Shown here piece by piece: positions 56,062-64,000 of a DNA stretch of 64,000 nt; the first letter of the stretch is position 1, and each line of letters begins with the position of its first letter. Below the pieces are notes generated by a model, which was given only the letters and a program-made list of their open reading frames with translations, ran no database searches and was not told the origin of the DNA. A program made the translations under genes and the position numbers. The stretch spans positions 2,120,324 through 2,184,323 of the forward strand of contig NZ_ALVU02000001.1 of NCBI RefSeq assembly GCF_000332075.2, written 5' to 3'. Source of the stretch: Synechocystis sp. PCC 7509. GTDB lineage: Bacteria > Cyanobacteriota > Cyanobacteriia > Cyanobacteriales > Chroococcidiopsidaceae.

Positions 56062-56366
56062 CGGGATTCAAATTATTCAAGGAAGTTAAAAAATAAAGTG
56101 GAGAAATAACTAAAGTTTACATTTCTCGTAAATCCAGCACAGTTGCGTCTTTCTAAACCTGAGTTTGGCTACTACTTTGTTCAAGTGTTTTGCCACTAAC
56201 TCTATGCTTGGATAAATTACAAGGTTTGGCTCTCTAACAGGGGACACAAGGTTGAGCGCCTTCTTGGTTAGTTGTTTGTGTCCTAATACTTAAGTTATCA
56301 CTGCTTTTTGTTTTAGCAATTCTACGTTTACTAAAATTCAATATTCTTGAAACTTCTCAACGTTTT
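56062..56366. other. Convergent intergenic region with an extended hairpin
   Basis: About 300 bases between convergent genes have no credible coding frame. GGACACAA (56242-56249) pairs with TTGTGTCC (56276-56283) around a 26-base loop. No T-run follows, so it is not a simple terminator. It may be a structured RNA or a relic; I do not recognise a family. Confidence 0.35.
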
Positions 56367-57332
56367 TTAAGCGGCAAAGTTCCACATTACCGGATTATCG
56401 TCTAAGTGGTCAGTAACGGTACGCCCGATCGCATCAATTTCTTGAAGTTCTTCACTAGAAAGCTTGATATTTGCAGCTTGAGCATTAGCGACAACTTGTG
56501 CTGTGTCTCTTGCGCCGACAATGGCATTAGTTTGAGGTTGAGCAATTAGCCAAGCCAAAGCCAAATTACCTAAAGTAGTTTGATGGCGATCGGCAATGGG
56601 ACGCAGTTTCATTAAAGCCGCTTGCGCCCTTTGATAATTTTCTCCTTGAAACAGCTTATTTTTAGCGCGGTTATCTTCAGCTTCAAACTTATGATCGGTA
56701 GCAAACTTGCCCGTCAACAATCCTTGCGCCAAAGACGAGTAAGCAAGAATAGAAATTTCGTTGTCAAGGCAATAAGCTACAGTTTCCTGTTCTACCTGTC
56801 TCCAAAACAGCGAGTAAGGCGGCTGAATGCTGTCAATGCGCCCGTAACGCGATGCTTCTTCTAGCTCTTGGCGGGAAAAATTAGAAACCCCAATAGCGCG
56901 AATTTTGCCTTGCTCAAGCAGCTTAACTAAGGCGCTCATGGTTTCTTCAATGGGGACAATGGCACTATTAAAATTGCCACTGGGCCAATGAATTTGATAA
57001 AGATCGATATAGTCAGTTTGCAGATTTTTTAAAGAGCGATCGCAAGCTTCGATCACTTGATCGTATTTCAAATGATTGGCAAAAACTTTAGTAGCATAAA
57101 CGGCTTTGTCTCTTACCTCCGACAAAGCTTGAGCGACAATACGCTCGGAATGTCCCTCACCATAAACTTCCGCAGTATCAATAGTCGTAATTCCGGCATC
57201 AATTGCGGCTCTAATTGCTTTAGTTGTCTCCTCGTCGGAAATTCCTACCCACGCTTTTTTCCCAGCTTGCCAAGTTCCCATGACAAGAGGGCTAATTAAT
57301 TGATTCGACCTACCTAAGCGGCGCATTTCCAT
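56367..57332 (-). CDS. Aldo/keto reductase
   Basis: This NADPH-dependent oxidoreductase has a TIM-barrel fold. DTAEVYGEGHSE contains the catalytic Asp and Tyr, the Lys is in YATKVF, and the His in YQIHWPSG. GVSNFSRQELEEA and the C-terminal IVGARDTAQV bind the cofactor. I prefer the ATG at 57332 or 57326 (MEMRRLGRS), since family members begin there; a TTG at 57383 adds 17 residues without support. The substrate is not known. A small open frame ends just upstream on the same strand. Confidence 0.9.
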   Translation of the reverse strand: MEMRRLGRSNQLISPLVMGTWQAGKKAWVGISDEETTKAIRAAIDAGITTIDTAEVYGEGHSERIVAQALSEVRDKAVYATKVFANHLKYDQVIEACDRSLKNLQTDYIDLYQIHWPSGNFNSAIVPIEETMSALVKLLEQGKIRAIGVSNFSRQELEEASRYGRIDSIQPPYSLFWRQVEQETVAYCLDNEISILAYSSLAQGLLTGKFATDHKFEAEDNRAKNKLFQGENYQRAQAALMKLRPIADRHQTTLGNLALAWLIAQPQTNAIVGARDTAQVVANAQAANIKLSSEELQEIDAIGRTVTDHLDDNPVMWNFAA

Positions 57333-57386
57333 AGCTAAAGCTAAAAATTGGCTAGTGTTACTTTTCTTTAATATATCGAGCAAAAA

Positions 57387-57557
57387 TTAAATTAATCCAT
57401 CTAAAGTCAGCAGTTGGTTCGCCAATCGCCCCAGGGTTTGGCTGTTTCGAGAATTAGTCAAAGAGCTAGTCACGGGGTAACAATTATTATAGTAACTAGC
57501 TTCCACTTGTCTTTTAGGACTAACTACTAAAATGGTTCGGCTTTCTGTTAAAGCCAT
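57387..57557 (-). CDS. Possible small hypothetical protein
   Basis: From the ATG at 57557 this frame encodes 56 residues, beginning MALTESRTILVVSPKRQVEA and ending RLANQLLTLDGLI. The sequence looks protein-like (beta strand, then NSRNSQTLGRLANQLL helix) and lies directly upstream of the aldo/keto reductase on the same strand. There is no strong ribosome binding site, and I recognise no family. An upstream in-frame start at 57608 would make 73 residues. Confidence 0.4.
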   Translation of the reverse strand: MALTESRTILVVSPKRQVEASYYNNCYPVTSSLTNSRNSQTLGRLANQLLTLDGLI

Positions 57558-57679
57558 CAAAAAAGGTTCTAAAGTGAAAGATGGAAATACAATCGCCAAG
57601 TGTGACATTATCCAAGTTTCTATGGATAAAGTTTAAACAGCGATCGCAATAGATAAAATTAGCGAGAGTACCCCCCTCT

Positions 57680-59587
57680 ATGCACCTGAGTGACATCACC
57701 CATCCAAACCAGTTGCACGGTTTATCCATCCGTCAATTGCAGCAAATTGCTAGTGAAATTAGAGAAAAGCATTTGCAAACTGTAGCAACAAGCGGTGGAC
57801 ATCTTGGGCCAGGTTTGGGTGTGGTAGAACTGACACTAGCACTTTACCAAACTTTAGATTTAGATGGCGATAAAGTCATTTGGGATGTAGGTCATCAAGC
57901 CTATCCACATAAATTAATTACCGGGCGCTACGATCGCTTTGACACTCTTCGCCAAAAAGACGGAGTTGCAGGCTACCTCAAGCGCGGTGAAAGCAAGTTT
58001 GACCATTTTGGAGCCGGACACGCCTCTACAAGTATCTCTGCGGCTCTAGGAATGGCATTAGCTAGAGACGCGAAGGGTGAAAAGTTTAAGACTGTTGCTG
58101 TAATTGGCGATGGCGCTCTAACAGGCGGTATGGCGTTGGAAGCAATTAACCACGCGGGACACTTGCCCAAAACTAACTTGCTTGTAGTGTTAAATGACAA
58201 TGAAATGTCAATTTCCCCCAACGTCGGGGCAATTTCTCGTCACCTAAATAAAATGCGCCTCAGTCCCCCAGTGCAGTTTATTTCTGACAATATCAAAGAA
58301 CAAGTCAAGCAACTACCTTTTGTCGGCGATTCTCTCTCGCCGGAACTGGGCAGACTTAGAGAAGGGATGAAGCGTTTAGCCGTGCCAAAAGTAGGCGCAG
58401 TATTTGAAGAACTTGGCTTTACTTACATGGGTCCAGTGGATGGTCACAATTTAGAGGAATTAATCGCGATATTCCAGCAAGCGCACCAGCATACAGGGCC
58501 AGTTATAGTTCATGTATCTACAGTTAAAGGTAAAGGGTATGCGATCGCCGAGCAAGATCAAGTAGGCTACCACGCGCAATCGCCGTTTAATCTTACTAGC
58601 GGCAAAGCTAACCCCTCTGGAAAACCCAAACCTCCCGGCTATTCAAAAGTATTTGCTCACGCCTTAGTCAAACTAGCAGAAAATAACCCAAAAATTATTG
58701 GTATTACTGCGGCTATGGCTACAGGTACGGGTTTGGACAAGTTGCAAGCAAAGTTACCCAATCAGTACATTGATGTAGGAATTGCTGAACAACACGCCGT
58801 TACCTTAGCGGCGGGTATGGCTTGCGAAGGAATGCGCCCAGTAGTAGCGATATATTCGACTTTTTTACAACGCGGCTACGATCAAATTGTTCACGATGTT
58901 TGCATTCAAAACTTACCAGTATTTTTCTGCTTAGATAGAGCCGGAATTGTGGGCGCGGATGGCCCAACCCATCAAGGAATGTACGATATTGCTTACTTGC
59001 GTTGCTTGCCTAATATGGTGTTGATGGCTCCTAAAGACGAAGCAGAACTTCAGCAAATGATTGTTACAGGCGTAGAGCATACCTCTGGGCCGATTGCGAT
59101 GCGTTATCCCAGAGGTAACGGCTACGGCGTACCGTTGATGGAAGAAGGCTGGGAAGCTTTACCAATAGGAAAAGGCGAACTTTTGCGGCAGGGCGATGAT
59201 GTTTTGTTGGTGGGTTTTGGCTCTATGGTTTATCCAGCTATGCAGGTTGCAGAAATCTTGAGCGAACATGGTATTGAGGCAACGGTAGTAAATGCTAGGT
59301 TTGCTAAACCTTTGGACACTGACCTAATATTGCCCCTAGCTAAACAAATTGGGCGCGTTGTGACGTTAGAAGAAGGCTGTCTAATTGGCGGCTTTGGTAC
59401 GGCGGTGGCGGAAGCATTGCTAGATGCGGATATAGTTGTCCCTGTGAAGCGGTTGGGCGTACCTGATATATTAGTCGAACACGCCGAGCCAAATGAATCT
59501 AAAGCAGCTTTGGGTTTAACAACGCCGCAAATGGCAGAACAAATACTAAATGCTTTTTTCAGCAAGCAGCCATCGGTTGTTAGTTGA
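57680..59587 (+). CDS. dxs: 1-deoxy-D-xylulose-5-phosphate synthase
   Basis: Dxs condenses pyruvate and glyceraldehyde 3-phosphate with thiamine diphosphate, the first step of the MEP pathway that supplies carotenoids, phytol and quinones. The TPP-binding region [13 protein letters not shown] to NDNEMSIS (about 143-175), [14 protein letters not shown], and the pyrimidine-domain motif [17 protein letters not shown] with [15 protein letters not shown] are all complete. The length of 635 residues is normal. A clear terminator follows. Confidence 0.97.
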   Translation: MHLSDITHPNQLHGLSIRQLQQIASEIREKHLQTVATSGGHLGPGLGVVELTLALYQTLDLDGDKVIWDVGHQAYPHKLITGRYDRFDTLRQKDGVAGYLKRGESKFDHFGAGHASTSISAALGMALARDAKGEKFKTVAVIGDGALTGGMALEAINHAGHLPKTNLLVVLNDNEMSISPNVGAISRHLNKMRLSPPVQFISDNIKEQVKQLPFVGDSLSPELGRLREGMKRLAVPKVGAVFEELGFTYMGPVDGHNLEELIAIFQQAHQHTGPVIVHVSTVKGKGYAIAEQDQVGYHAQSPFNLTSGKANPSGKPKPPGYSKVFAHALVKLAENNPKIIGITAAMATGTGLDKLQAKLPNQYIDVGIAEQHAVTLAAGMACEGMRPVVAIYSTFLQRGYDQIVHDVCIQNLPVFFCLDRAGIVGADGPTHQGMYDIAYLRCLPNMVLMAPKDEAELQQMIVTGVEHTSGPIAMRYPRGNGYGVPLMEEGWEALPIGKGELLRQGDDVLLVGFGSMVYPAMQVAEILSEHGIEATVVNARFAKPLDTDLILPLAKQIGRVVTLEEGCLIGGFGTAVAEALLDADIVVPVKRLGVPDILVEHAEPNESKAALGLTTPQMAEQILNAFFSKQPSVVS

Positions 59588-59593
59588 CAGTAA

Positions 59594-59625
59594 AAAGGGT
59601 GGGCAATGCTCACCCTTTGCTTTTT
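59594..59625 (+). terminator. Intrinsic terminator after dxs
   Basis: AAAGGGTGGGC (59594-59604) pairs with GCTCACCCTTT (59608-59618), with one G-T pair, and is followed by GCTTTTTC. Confidence 0.88.
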
Positions 59626-59800
59626 CTTAGTTTTATACTTATTTCCTCTCGCCTTGAAGCCCAAAACCTGCCCCGTTGTAATTCTTACCAGTGGGAGAAT
59701 GTGGATTAGTAATTTTTTATTTTGGCAAAGAGCTTACTCATATTCCGAACCTGCCTATTTATTGTGTTTCACCACAGCAGAGACGATGAAGTTCTCTTTA

Positions 59801-60073
59801 CTAAGGGCCTGCAAACACAGCCTGTTCTATATCTTGCCGACTTAGAGAATACTTAAAGGCACGTTGGATATCATGCTTTTGTTCCCCAGATTGAAAGTAG
59901 CGTACTGTAACTTCCTCAACCTCAAGACAAAGTTCGGCTTTCCAGTCAGCTTTTTGAATATGCCAACAATGAGGCGCTGAACTATCTTGCTGGCAGCCTT
60001 GACTAATTAGCCATTGTTCAATGTTTGGCAAGGCATGACTGTATAAGGGAGTATTGGCGTTGGGAAGCGACAT
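59801..60073 (-). CDS. DUF3143 domain protein
   Basis: This 90-residue protein matches the small cyanobacterial DUF3143 family: PNANTPLYSHALPNIEQWL at the N-terminus, CWHIQKADWKAELCLEVEEVTVRY in the middle and RAFKYSLSRQDIEQAVFAGP at the end. The function is unknown; it is soluble and small. An inverted repeat at 60151-60169 lies in its upstream region. Confidence 0.8.
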   Translation of the reverse strand: MSLPNANTPLYSHALPNIEQWLISQGCQQDSSAPHCWHIQKADWKAELCLEVEEVTVRYFQSGEQKHDIQRAFKYSLSRQDIEQAVFAGP

Positions 60074-60425
60074 AAGAAACTAAAGCTTAATTGTGGTTTG
60101 AGACAATATAAATATTTTTATGCAAAATTGCTTAGTGATTGTAAAGCAATGTTTACAGTTATTGTAAACTGCTGCATGACAATCTGTGAGTCAATTGTTG
60201 ATATTGGTTGCCAAGGGTCGCCACTAATTAAGCCAAAAAGCGATCGCTTAAAATGAAGTAAAGATTTCTCCGGCGGACAAAGAGCGACTGCCTAAATCAG
60301 AGTAAGCAAAGGATTGGCAAGACTTTGGGGATAGAGAAGTTTTAAAAGCGATCGCTAATTTCATTAGAAATAGCCGCAATTGCTGTAGTTTAGCTTTAAA
60401 ATTTTTTCAAGTAACTCTGAGAAAT
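60074..60425. other. Divergent intergenic region with an inverted repeat
   Basis: About 350 bases separate the DUF3143 gene and the cysteine-repeat gene. GTTTACA (60151-60157) and TGTAAAC (60163-60169) form a perfect inverted repeat, and a further TGTAAAG is at 60140-60146. HIP1 octamers occur near 60240 and 60350. No coding frame is convincing. Confidence 0.5.
60151..60169. promoter_or_regulatory. Inverted repeat GTTTACA-N5-TGTAAAC, possible operator
   Basis: The two seven-base arms are perfectly symmetrical, and a third similar half-site lies at 60140-60146. The site is 78-96 bases upstream of the DUF3143 start. TTTACA-type half-sites recall the HLR1 element of RpaB, but the spacing is not the standard direct repeat. 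Confidence 0.4.
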
Positions 60426-60956
60426 ATGTTTAGTCACAAGCAAAACCGTAATAGTAAGTTTAATTGGTTGCCGTTGGTAGCCTCTCCTCTAGTAGTGCTG
60501 GGATTGGCGCTAAATTTTCCCGTCTTGGCGGCATCAGTTCCAGCTTCCTACCGCAATGATTATCGCTTTTGCGCTGCCCGGTTACTAGCTCTCAATATTT
60601 CTGCTGATGCGATATCAACTTCTTGTGCCACTGCTTTGCAGCCAAAAACCCTATCTAATTGTGTTTATGACATTCAAAGGCAAACAAATATATTGGCAAC
60701 GGATGCCCTTAATACTTGCAGGCAAGTTAGGCAACCCCAAGACTTAGCTACTTGTGTAGTAGGAATTAGTATCAATAGCCAAGAAGACACAATTGCGGAA
60801 GTTCTCGATTATTGCCGTCTTAGCTTATTACCAGTGCGCTTTGCTGAATGTGTAGTAGGTTTACGCCAAGAAATTGATGTCACGCCAATACAAGCGATGA
60901 ACACTTGTATTGATGGCAGCGATCGCGCGATCGTCCCGATAATTTCGAGTCCTTAG
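60426..60956 (+). CDS. Secreted protein of four cysteine-pair repeats
   Basis: The 176-residue protein has a basic start and a hydrophobic signal segment ending near LAASVPA (about 35-40). The mature part has eight cysteines at 49, 67, 79, 98, 110, 130, 142 and 161. The spacing alternates between 18-20 and exactly 12. Each repeat looks like CVVGI...(helix)...AL..CR..R.P..LA. This suggests helical hairpins each closed by a disulphide. I do not recognise a named family. Its stop overlaps the convergent mraY stop by four bases. Confidence 0.75.
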   Translation: MFSHKQNRNSKFNWLPLVASPLVVLGLALNFPVLAASVPASYRNDYRFCAARLLALNISADAISTSCATALQPKTLSNCVYDIQRQTNILATDALNTCRQVRQPQDLATCVVGISINSQEDTIAEVLDYCRLSLLPVRFAECVVGLRQEIDVTPIQAMNTCIDGSDRAIVPIISSP

Positions 60957-62050
60957 CGAATTACTGTTACTAAACACAGCAGCGCCAAAATACTGCTAAT
61001 TCCATAAAAGGTAGCAACTACTTGAGTTTCTGACCAGCCCGAAAGTTCTAGATGATGGTGTAGGGGAGCCATTTTAAATAACCGTTTACCTACTCCATCA
61101 TCCCCTTTAGTGGCTTTGTAGTAACCTACCTGCGCCATCACCGAAAGAGTTTCAATAAAAAAGATCCCACTTAGTACAAATAGCGCCCACAAAGTATTTG
61201 TTAGTAGTGCTACCGACGCTAACGCACCACCTAGGGCTAAAGAACCCGTATCGCCCATAAAAACCCGCGCTGGGTTGCGATTGTGGACTAGAAACCCCAA
61301 GCAGCTACCGCTCATACAAGCACAAAACGTCATCAATCCCGGATAACTCGGAGCAATTAACACTCCTAATCCTAATAGAGCGATCGCCGATGTTCCGGCG
61401 GCTAAACCATCCACCCCATCCGTAAGATTAGTGGCATTACTTTCCGCCACCAGTACAAACACAGCTAAAAGCCAAAATAGTAAACCTATTGGCAGTACAA
61501 CATTAAAAGGCAAAGCAACGTTAGTAATACTACTTGTTTGAGTCCAAGCCAGCCACAAACAAAACAGCACCGCAAAGCCGATTTGCAAAGCTAGTTTCAT
61601 TTTGGGTGAAATTCCCTTGTTAGACTTGTAGCGCAAAATTTGCCAGTCATCTAGCCAGCCAATCAACGCGTAACCCATTGTCAAAGCACATACCGCTAAT
61701 ACTTCCGCCTTTGCCCCCGATAATAATATTGCCCCAATAATTGCTACAGGTACAAAAAACACCCCGCCCATTGTCGGAGTGCCAGCTTTTTTTAAATGAG
61801 CTTGAGGCCCGTCTTCTCTAATAATTTGCCCCGTTTTTAACCTGACTAGCATGGGAATTATCCAAACTCCTAACAATGCTGTAGCGATCGCACAGACGGC
61901 AAAAGGTAGAGTTAGGGAATTTAGCTGCCAAGGTAAACGATCGCCTACAAGGTCGCTTATTAATACTCCACTACTGAGAATTACACCCAGCGCTAAAAGT
62001 AAGTTAATGCCCGAAAGATTGAATAAACGAGTAAATGATTTAGCTTCCAC
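60953..62050 (-). CDS. mraY: Phospho-N-acetylmuramoyl-pentapeptide transferase
   Basis: MraY forms lipid I from UDP-MurNAc-pentapeptide and undecaprenyl phosphate. The protein has about ten TM helices. KKAGTPTMGGVFF, ESNATNLTDGVDGLAAG (catalytic Asp cluster), FMGDTGSLALGGALA and KMAPLHHHLELSGWSE are signatures. I prefer the GTG at 62050 (VEAKSFTRLF, 365 residues), since cyanobacterial MraY begins with DAK/EAK. TTG at 62077 would lie inside a hairpin. Confidence 0.95.
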   Translation of the reverse strand: MEAKSFTRLFNLSGINLLLALGVILSSGVLISDLVGDRLPWQLNSLTLPFAVCAIATALLGVWIIPMLVRLKTGQIIREDGPQAHLKKAGTPTMGGVFFVPVAIIGAILLSGAKAEVLAVCALTMGYALIGWLDDWQILRYKSNKGISPKMKLALQIGFAVLFCLWLAWTQTSSITNVALPFNVVLPIGLLFWLLAVFVLVAESNATNLTDGVDGLAAGTSAIALLGLGVLIAPSYPGLMTFCACMSGSCLGFLVHNRNPARVFMGDTGSLALGGALASVALLTNTLWALFVLSGIFFIETLSVMAQVGYYKATKGDDGVGKRLFKMAPLHHHLELSGWSETQVVATFYGISSILALLCLVTVIR

Positions 62051-62076
62051 AATATTTTTTATACTCACACTTAGCA

Positions 62077-62114
62077 AGTAAGAAGCTCTGAGGATATTCT
62101 CAAAGCTTCTTACT
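62077..62114 (-). promoter_or_regulatory. Long hairpin in the leader of mraY
   Basis: AGTAAGAAGCTCTGAG (62077-62092) pairs with CTCAAAGCTTCTTACT (62099-62114) with one mismatch. It lies between the DUF3134 stop and the mraY start. No T-run follows on the minus strand. It could attenuate or stabilise the message. Confidence 0.5.
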
Positions 62115-62141
62115 AATAACTAATCTTTTGCCTAATAACAA

Positions 62142-62393
62142 CTAGCCAACTTCTTCTTCAGCAGGTTCTTCATTGTCTTCAAAGTCATCTTCGTAGCTAG
62201 GATCGTCAGGATCGATAATATCGGCAATGTCAGACATGGGTTCACCTTGAGCTATAGCATCGGCTTCGGTGCGATCGCGGGCTACTAATCTACCGCTAGC
62301 TTTTAACCAGTCTAAGATTGATAACTCGTTTTTGGCAGGAATTACCGATGCTACTCGATTGCGGGGCTGTTCTTGTAGAGGCGAGTTAGGCAT
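62142..62393 (-). CDS. DUF3134 domain protein
   Basis: The 83-residue acidic protein belongs to the cyanobacterial DUF3134 family: NPRNRVASVIP-like start (PRNRVASVIPAKNELSILDW), LKASGRLVARD, then an Asp/Glu-rich C-terminal tail (DPDDPSYEDDFEDNEE). The function is unknown. It lies upstream of mraY on the same strand with a hairpin between them. Confidence 0.8.
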   Translation of the reverse strand: MPNSPLQEQPRNRVASVIPAKNELSILDWLKASGRLVARDRTEADAIAQGEPMSDIADIIDPDDPSYEDDFEDNEEPAEEEVG

Positions 62394-62524
62394 AGGAATT
62401 GTTTAAATAAATGGCTTCAAGTATAGTACAAAGTTTACCATTATAATCAATAAATTCTGCGCAGACTTCGTACTATGCGTATAATGTGCGACTTGTAACC
62501 TATTTTTTGCTACCAACAACCTTT

Positions 62525-62965
62525 TCAATTGTCTAGGGAATAGGCTACATCTCTACCAAACGGATCGGATAAATGCGCCCATTCTGCTTGGGGGATATCT
62601 ACACCCAATTCAATCACATGGCGATCGGGATCGAGTACATAAAACGAGCGCATAATTGTATGGTCAACCGCACCTAAAATAGTCACTCCAAAAGTTTTAG
62701 TGCGATCGTGCAACTCGGCTAAGGCGCTTTCATCGCTAACATTAAAACAAAGATGAAATAATCCTGTCTGCGGCATTTGTGGCACTGTTGTTGGGTTGCC
62801 AACTTCTACTAAAGCTAGGTCATGGTGATGGTTTCCGGCGCTGTAAAACCACATTTTGTCCCGCTTACCTACTTGTCGCATTCCTAAGATTTCTCGGTAA
62901 AAATAATCGCTTGCTTCTAAGTCTTTGACTTTTAAAACAATGTGATTAATTCCTGTTAATGCCAT
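62525..62965 (-). CDS. VOC/glyoxalase-family protein
   Basis: The 146-residue protein has the vicinal-oxygen-chelate fold: GINHIVLKVKDLEASDYFYREIL at the start supplies the first metal His, HHHDLALVEV and LFHLCFNVSD the middle pair, and DPDRHVIELGVD the final Glu. It could be a dioxygenase, a glyoxalase or a resistance protein; the substrate cannot be told. It is 16 bases downstream of the DoxX gene, so the two form an operon. Confidence 0.85.
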   Translation of the reverse strand: MALTGINHIVLKVKDLEASDYFYREILGMRQVGKRDKMWFYSAGNHHHDLALVEVGNPTTVPQMPQTGLFHLCFNVSDESALAELHDRTKTFGVTILGAVDHTIMRSFYVLDPDRHVIELGVDIPQAEWAHLSDPFGRDVAYSLDN

Positions 62966-62981
62966 TGTTCTACACCTGATT

Positions 62982-63419
62982 CTAGTGCTTATCTAAACTA
63001 ATTCGACCTGCCCCATATTGAATAATCATCAGCAATCCGCCGAAAATAGCGAGATTTTTCATAAACATAATCTGCTGGATTTGGTTAGCAAAATTGGTAT
63101 GAAAAATCAATGTAGCTGGGATGAGAAAAATTGCTAAAGCGATCGCACCCCAACGCGCTTTGTAGCCTAGCAGTACCGATAATCCGCCTCCTACCTCAAT
63201 TACAACGGCGGCGATGTATAGTAGCCCCACTAGCGGCATTCCATTGGCTGTCATGTACTGCTGCGTACCTGCGGGATTCATTATTTTATTTACCGCCGAT
63301 AGCAGAAAAAGTGCTGATAATAAAATCCGTGCAATTAGAGAAATTACGTTTTTTGAGGTGTATAAACGGCGATCGCTCCCATTAATGGTGCTTTCTGATT
63401 CTGAAGTCTTCATTCTCAC
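62982..63419 (-). CDS. DoxX-family membrane protein
   Basis: The 145-residue protein has four hydrophobic helices with the DoxX pattern (ARILLSALFLLSAVNKIMNP, GGGLSVLLGYKARWGA, FHTNFANQIQQIMFMKNLAIFGGLLM). DoxX proteins are small quinone- or redox-linked membrane proteins of varied role. It is the first gene of the pair with the VOC protein. A shared detoxification function is possible but inferred. Confidence 0.85.
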   Translation of the reverse strand: MRMKTSESESTINGSDRRLYTSKNVISLIARILLSALFLLSAVNKIMNPAGTQQYMTANGMPLVGLLYIAAVVIEVGGGLSVLLGYKARWGAIALAIFLIPATLIFHTNFANQIQQIMFMKNLAIFGGLLMIIQYGAGRISLDKH

Positions 63420-63697
63420 GTTTTTAGCACTCCTTTACTATTGATAACAAAAACACAGCGTTCGTCTTAGCAATGTACTAACACGTACTAATTAGTAATA
63501 ACACAATTTGAGAGTAATTTTTGATAGTGGGTCAAATACGGTAGGAAAAAACTTATTGTGATACTTTTGCTATGGAATAGCCTAAAAAATTGCGATCGCA
63601 AATGATAGTTAACAAACAACCGTTGAATAGGTTGATGATGGCTACAATAATCACAAACTCAGCCAATTCACAAAACTCATAGCGAAAGAGGCTACTT

Positions 63698-64000
63698 ATG
63701 TCAATTCAGCTATTAAAACGACAATTTACTATCCAAAATTACCACCAGATGGTAGTTGCAGGTATTTTAAGCGAAGACGAGCGCGTTGAACTCATCCAAG
63801 GAGAAATTGTCAAGATGTCGCCCATTGGTATTCGTCATGCTAGTTGTGTAAATCGATTGCTCAAACTTTTTTCGCAATCGTTAGGCGATCGCGCTACAGT
63901 TATCGTGCAAAATCCCGTAGTATTGAACAATTTATCTGAACCTCAGCCTGATGTAGCTTTACTTAAGCCCCGCGCGGACTTCTACGCTACGGGACATCCC
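63698..64000 (+). CDS. Uma2 family (DUF820) putative endonuclease, 5' part
   Basis: The frame starts at the ATG at 63698 and is still open at the window end after 101 codons. ILSEDERVELIQGEIVKMSP, HASCVNRLLKLF and SEPQPDVALLKPRADFY are typical of the Uma2/DUF820 family. GAAAGAGG lies upstream as a ribosome site. It is a paralogue of the gene at 7586. The C-terminal catalytic part lies outside the window. Confidence 0.85.
   Translation, partial: MSIQLLKRQFTIQNYHQMVVAGILSEDERVELIQGEIVKMSPIGIRHASCVNRLLKLFSQSLGDRATVIVQNPVVLNNLSEPQPDVALLKPRADFYATGHP

Noticed and set aside
59606-59845. Plus-strand open frame after dxs
   Set aside because: It begins inside the dxs terminator and overlaps the better-supported DUF3143 gene.
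60140-60160. NtcA site GTA-N8-TAC
   Set aside because: GTA and TAC occur but with a ten-base spacer, and the alternative pairings do not fit either.
1-64000. tRNA, rRNA and CRISPR arrays
   Set aside because: I looked for T-loop motifs and regular repeats by eye in the intergenic regions and found none; a covariance search was not possible.

Overview
The window is a piece of a cyanobacterial chromosome. Many genes are specific to cyanobacteria: NblS, LdpA, ChlB, a Psb35-like photosystem II protein, a Ycf45/R3H ATPase, DUF3134 and DUF3143 proteins and an iron-uptake-type porin. The DNA is moderately AT-rich and carries the cyanobacterial HIP1 octamer GCGATCGC at very high frequency (for example 189-196, 4711-4718, 63592-63599). 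The exact genus cannot be fixed from this stretch. No tRNA, rRNA or CRISPR array was seen.

Region by region: 0.3-14 kb is mostly housekeeping. It holds an S66 carboxypeptidase, the purD-nblS pair, a secreted protein, a folK-nudix-Uma2-photolyase operon, a class A penicillin-binding protein, a Psb35-like protein, a TerB-like protein and rsmB. A 1027-residue membrane protein with six repeats spaced 95-98 residues follows, then ldpA and the R3H ATPase. From 20.8 to 29.9 kb one tightly spaced plus-strand operon encodes five glycosyltransferases, an MsbA-like ABC exporter and a histidine phosphatase. It looks like a surface glycan or glycolipid locus and is followed by an outer-membrane porin. From 31.6 to 34.5 kb lie a receiver-only regulator and a kinase/OmpR-regulator pair whose regulator seems to start at ATC. 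A SNF2 helicase/SWIM pair occupies 34.6-38.6 kb.

Two plastic zones follow. At 38.8-40.7 kb there is a PIN-toxin remnant, a gene fragment cut by an IS5-family element and a possible small remnant. At 46.9-54.1 kb there is a CHAT-domain remnant, a single-chain restriction-modification enzyme (N6-adenine methylase fused to a BsuBI/PstI-type nuclease), and a hydrolase-less RelA/SpoT alarmone synthetase. After chlB come an 88-bp MITE-like element, a frameshifted IS5-family element, the N-terminal stub of a D12-class (Dam-like) adenine methylase, and a solo IS end. This is a worn defence and mobile-DNA region wrapped around an essential photosynthesis gene.

The rest is ordinary: an APC permease, rfbB, a TonB-like proline-rich protein, cobI, two alpha/beta hydrolases, a cytochrome b-like protein with one haem ligand replaced, aroE, an aldo/keto reductase, dxs, a secreted four-repeat cysteine-pair protein, mraY, small DUF proteins, a VOC/DoxX pair and the start of a second Uma2 gene that runs off the end.
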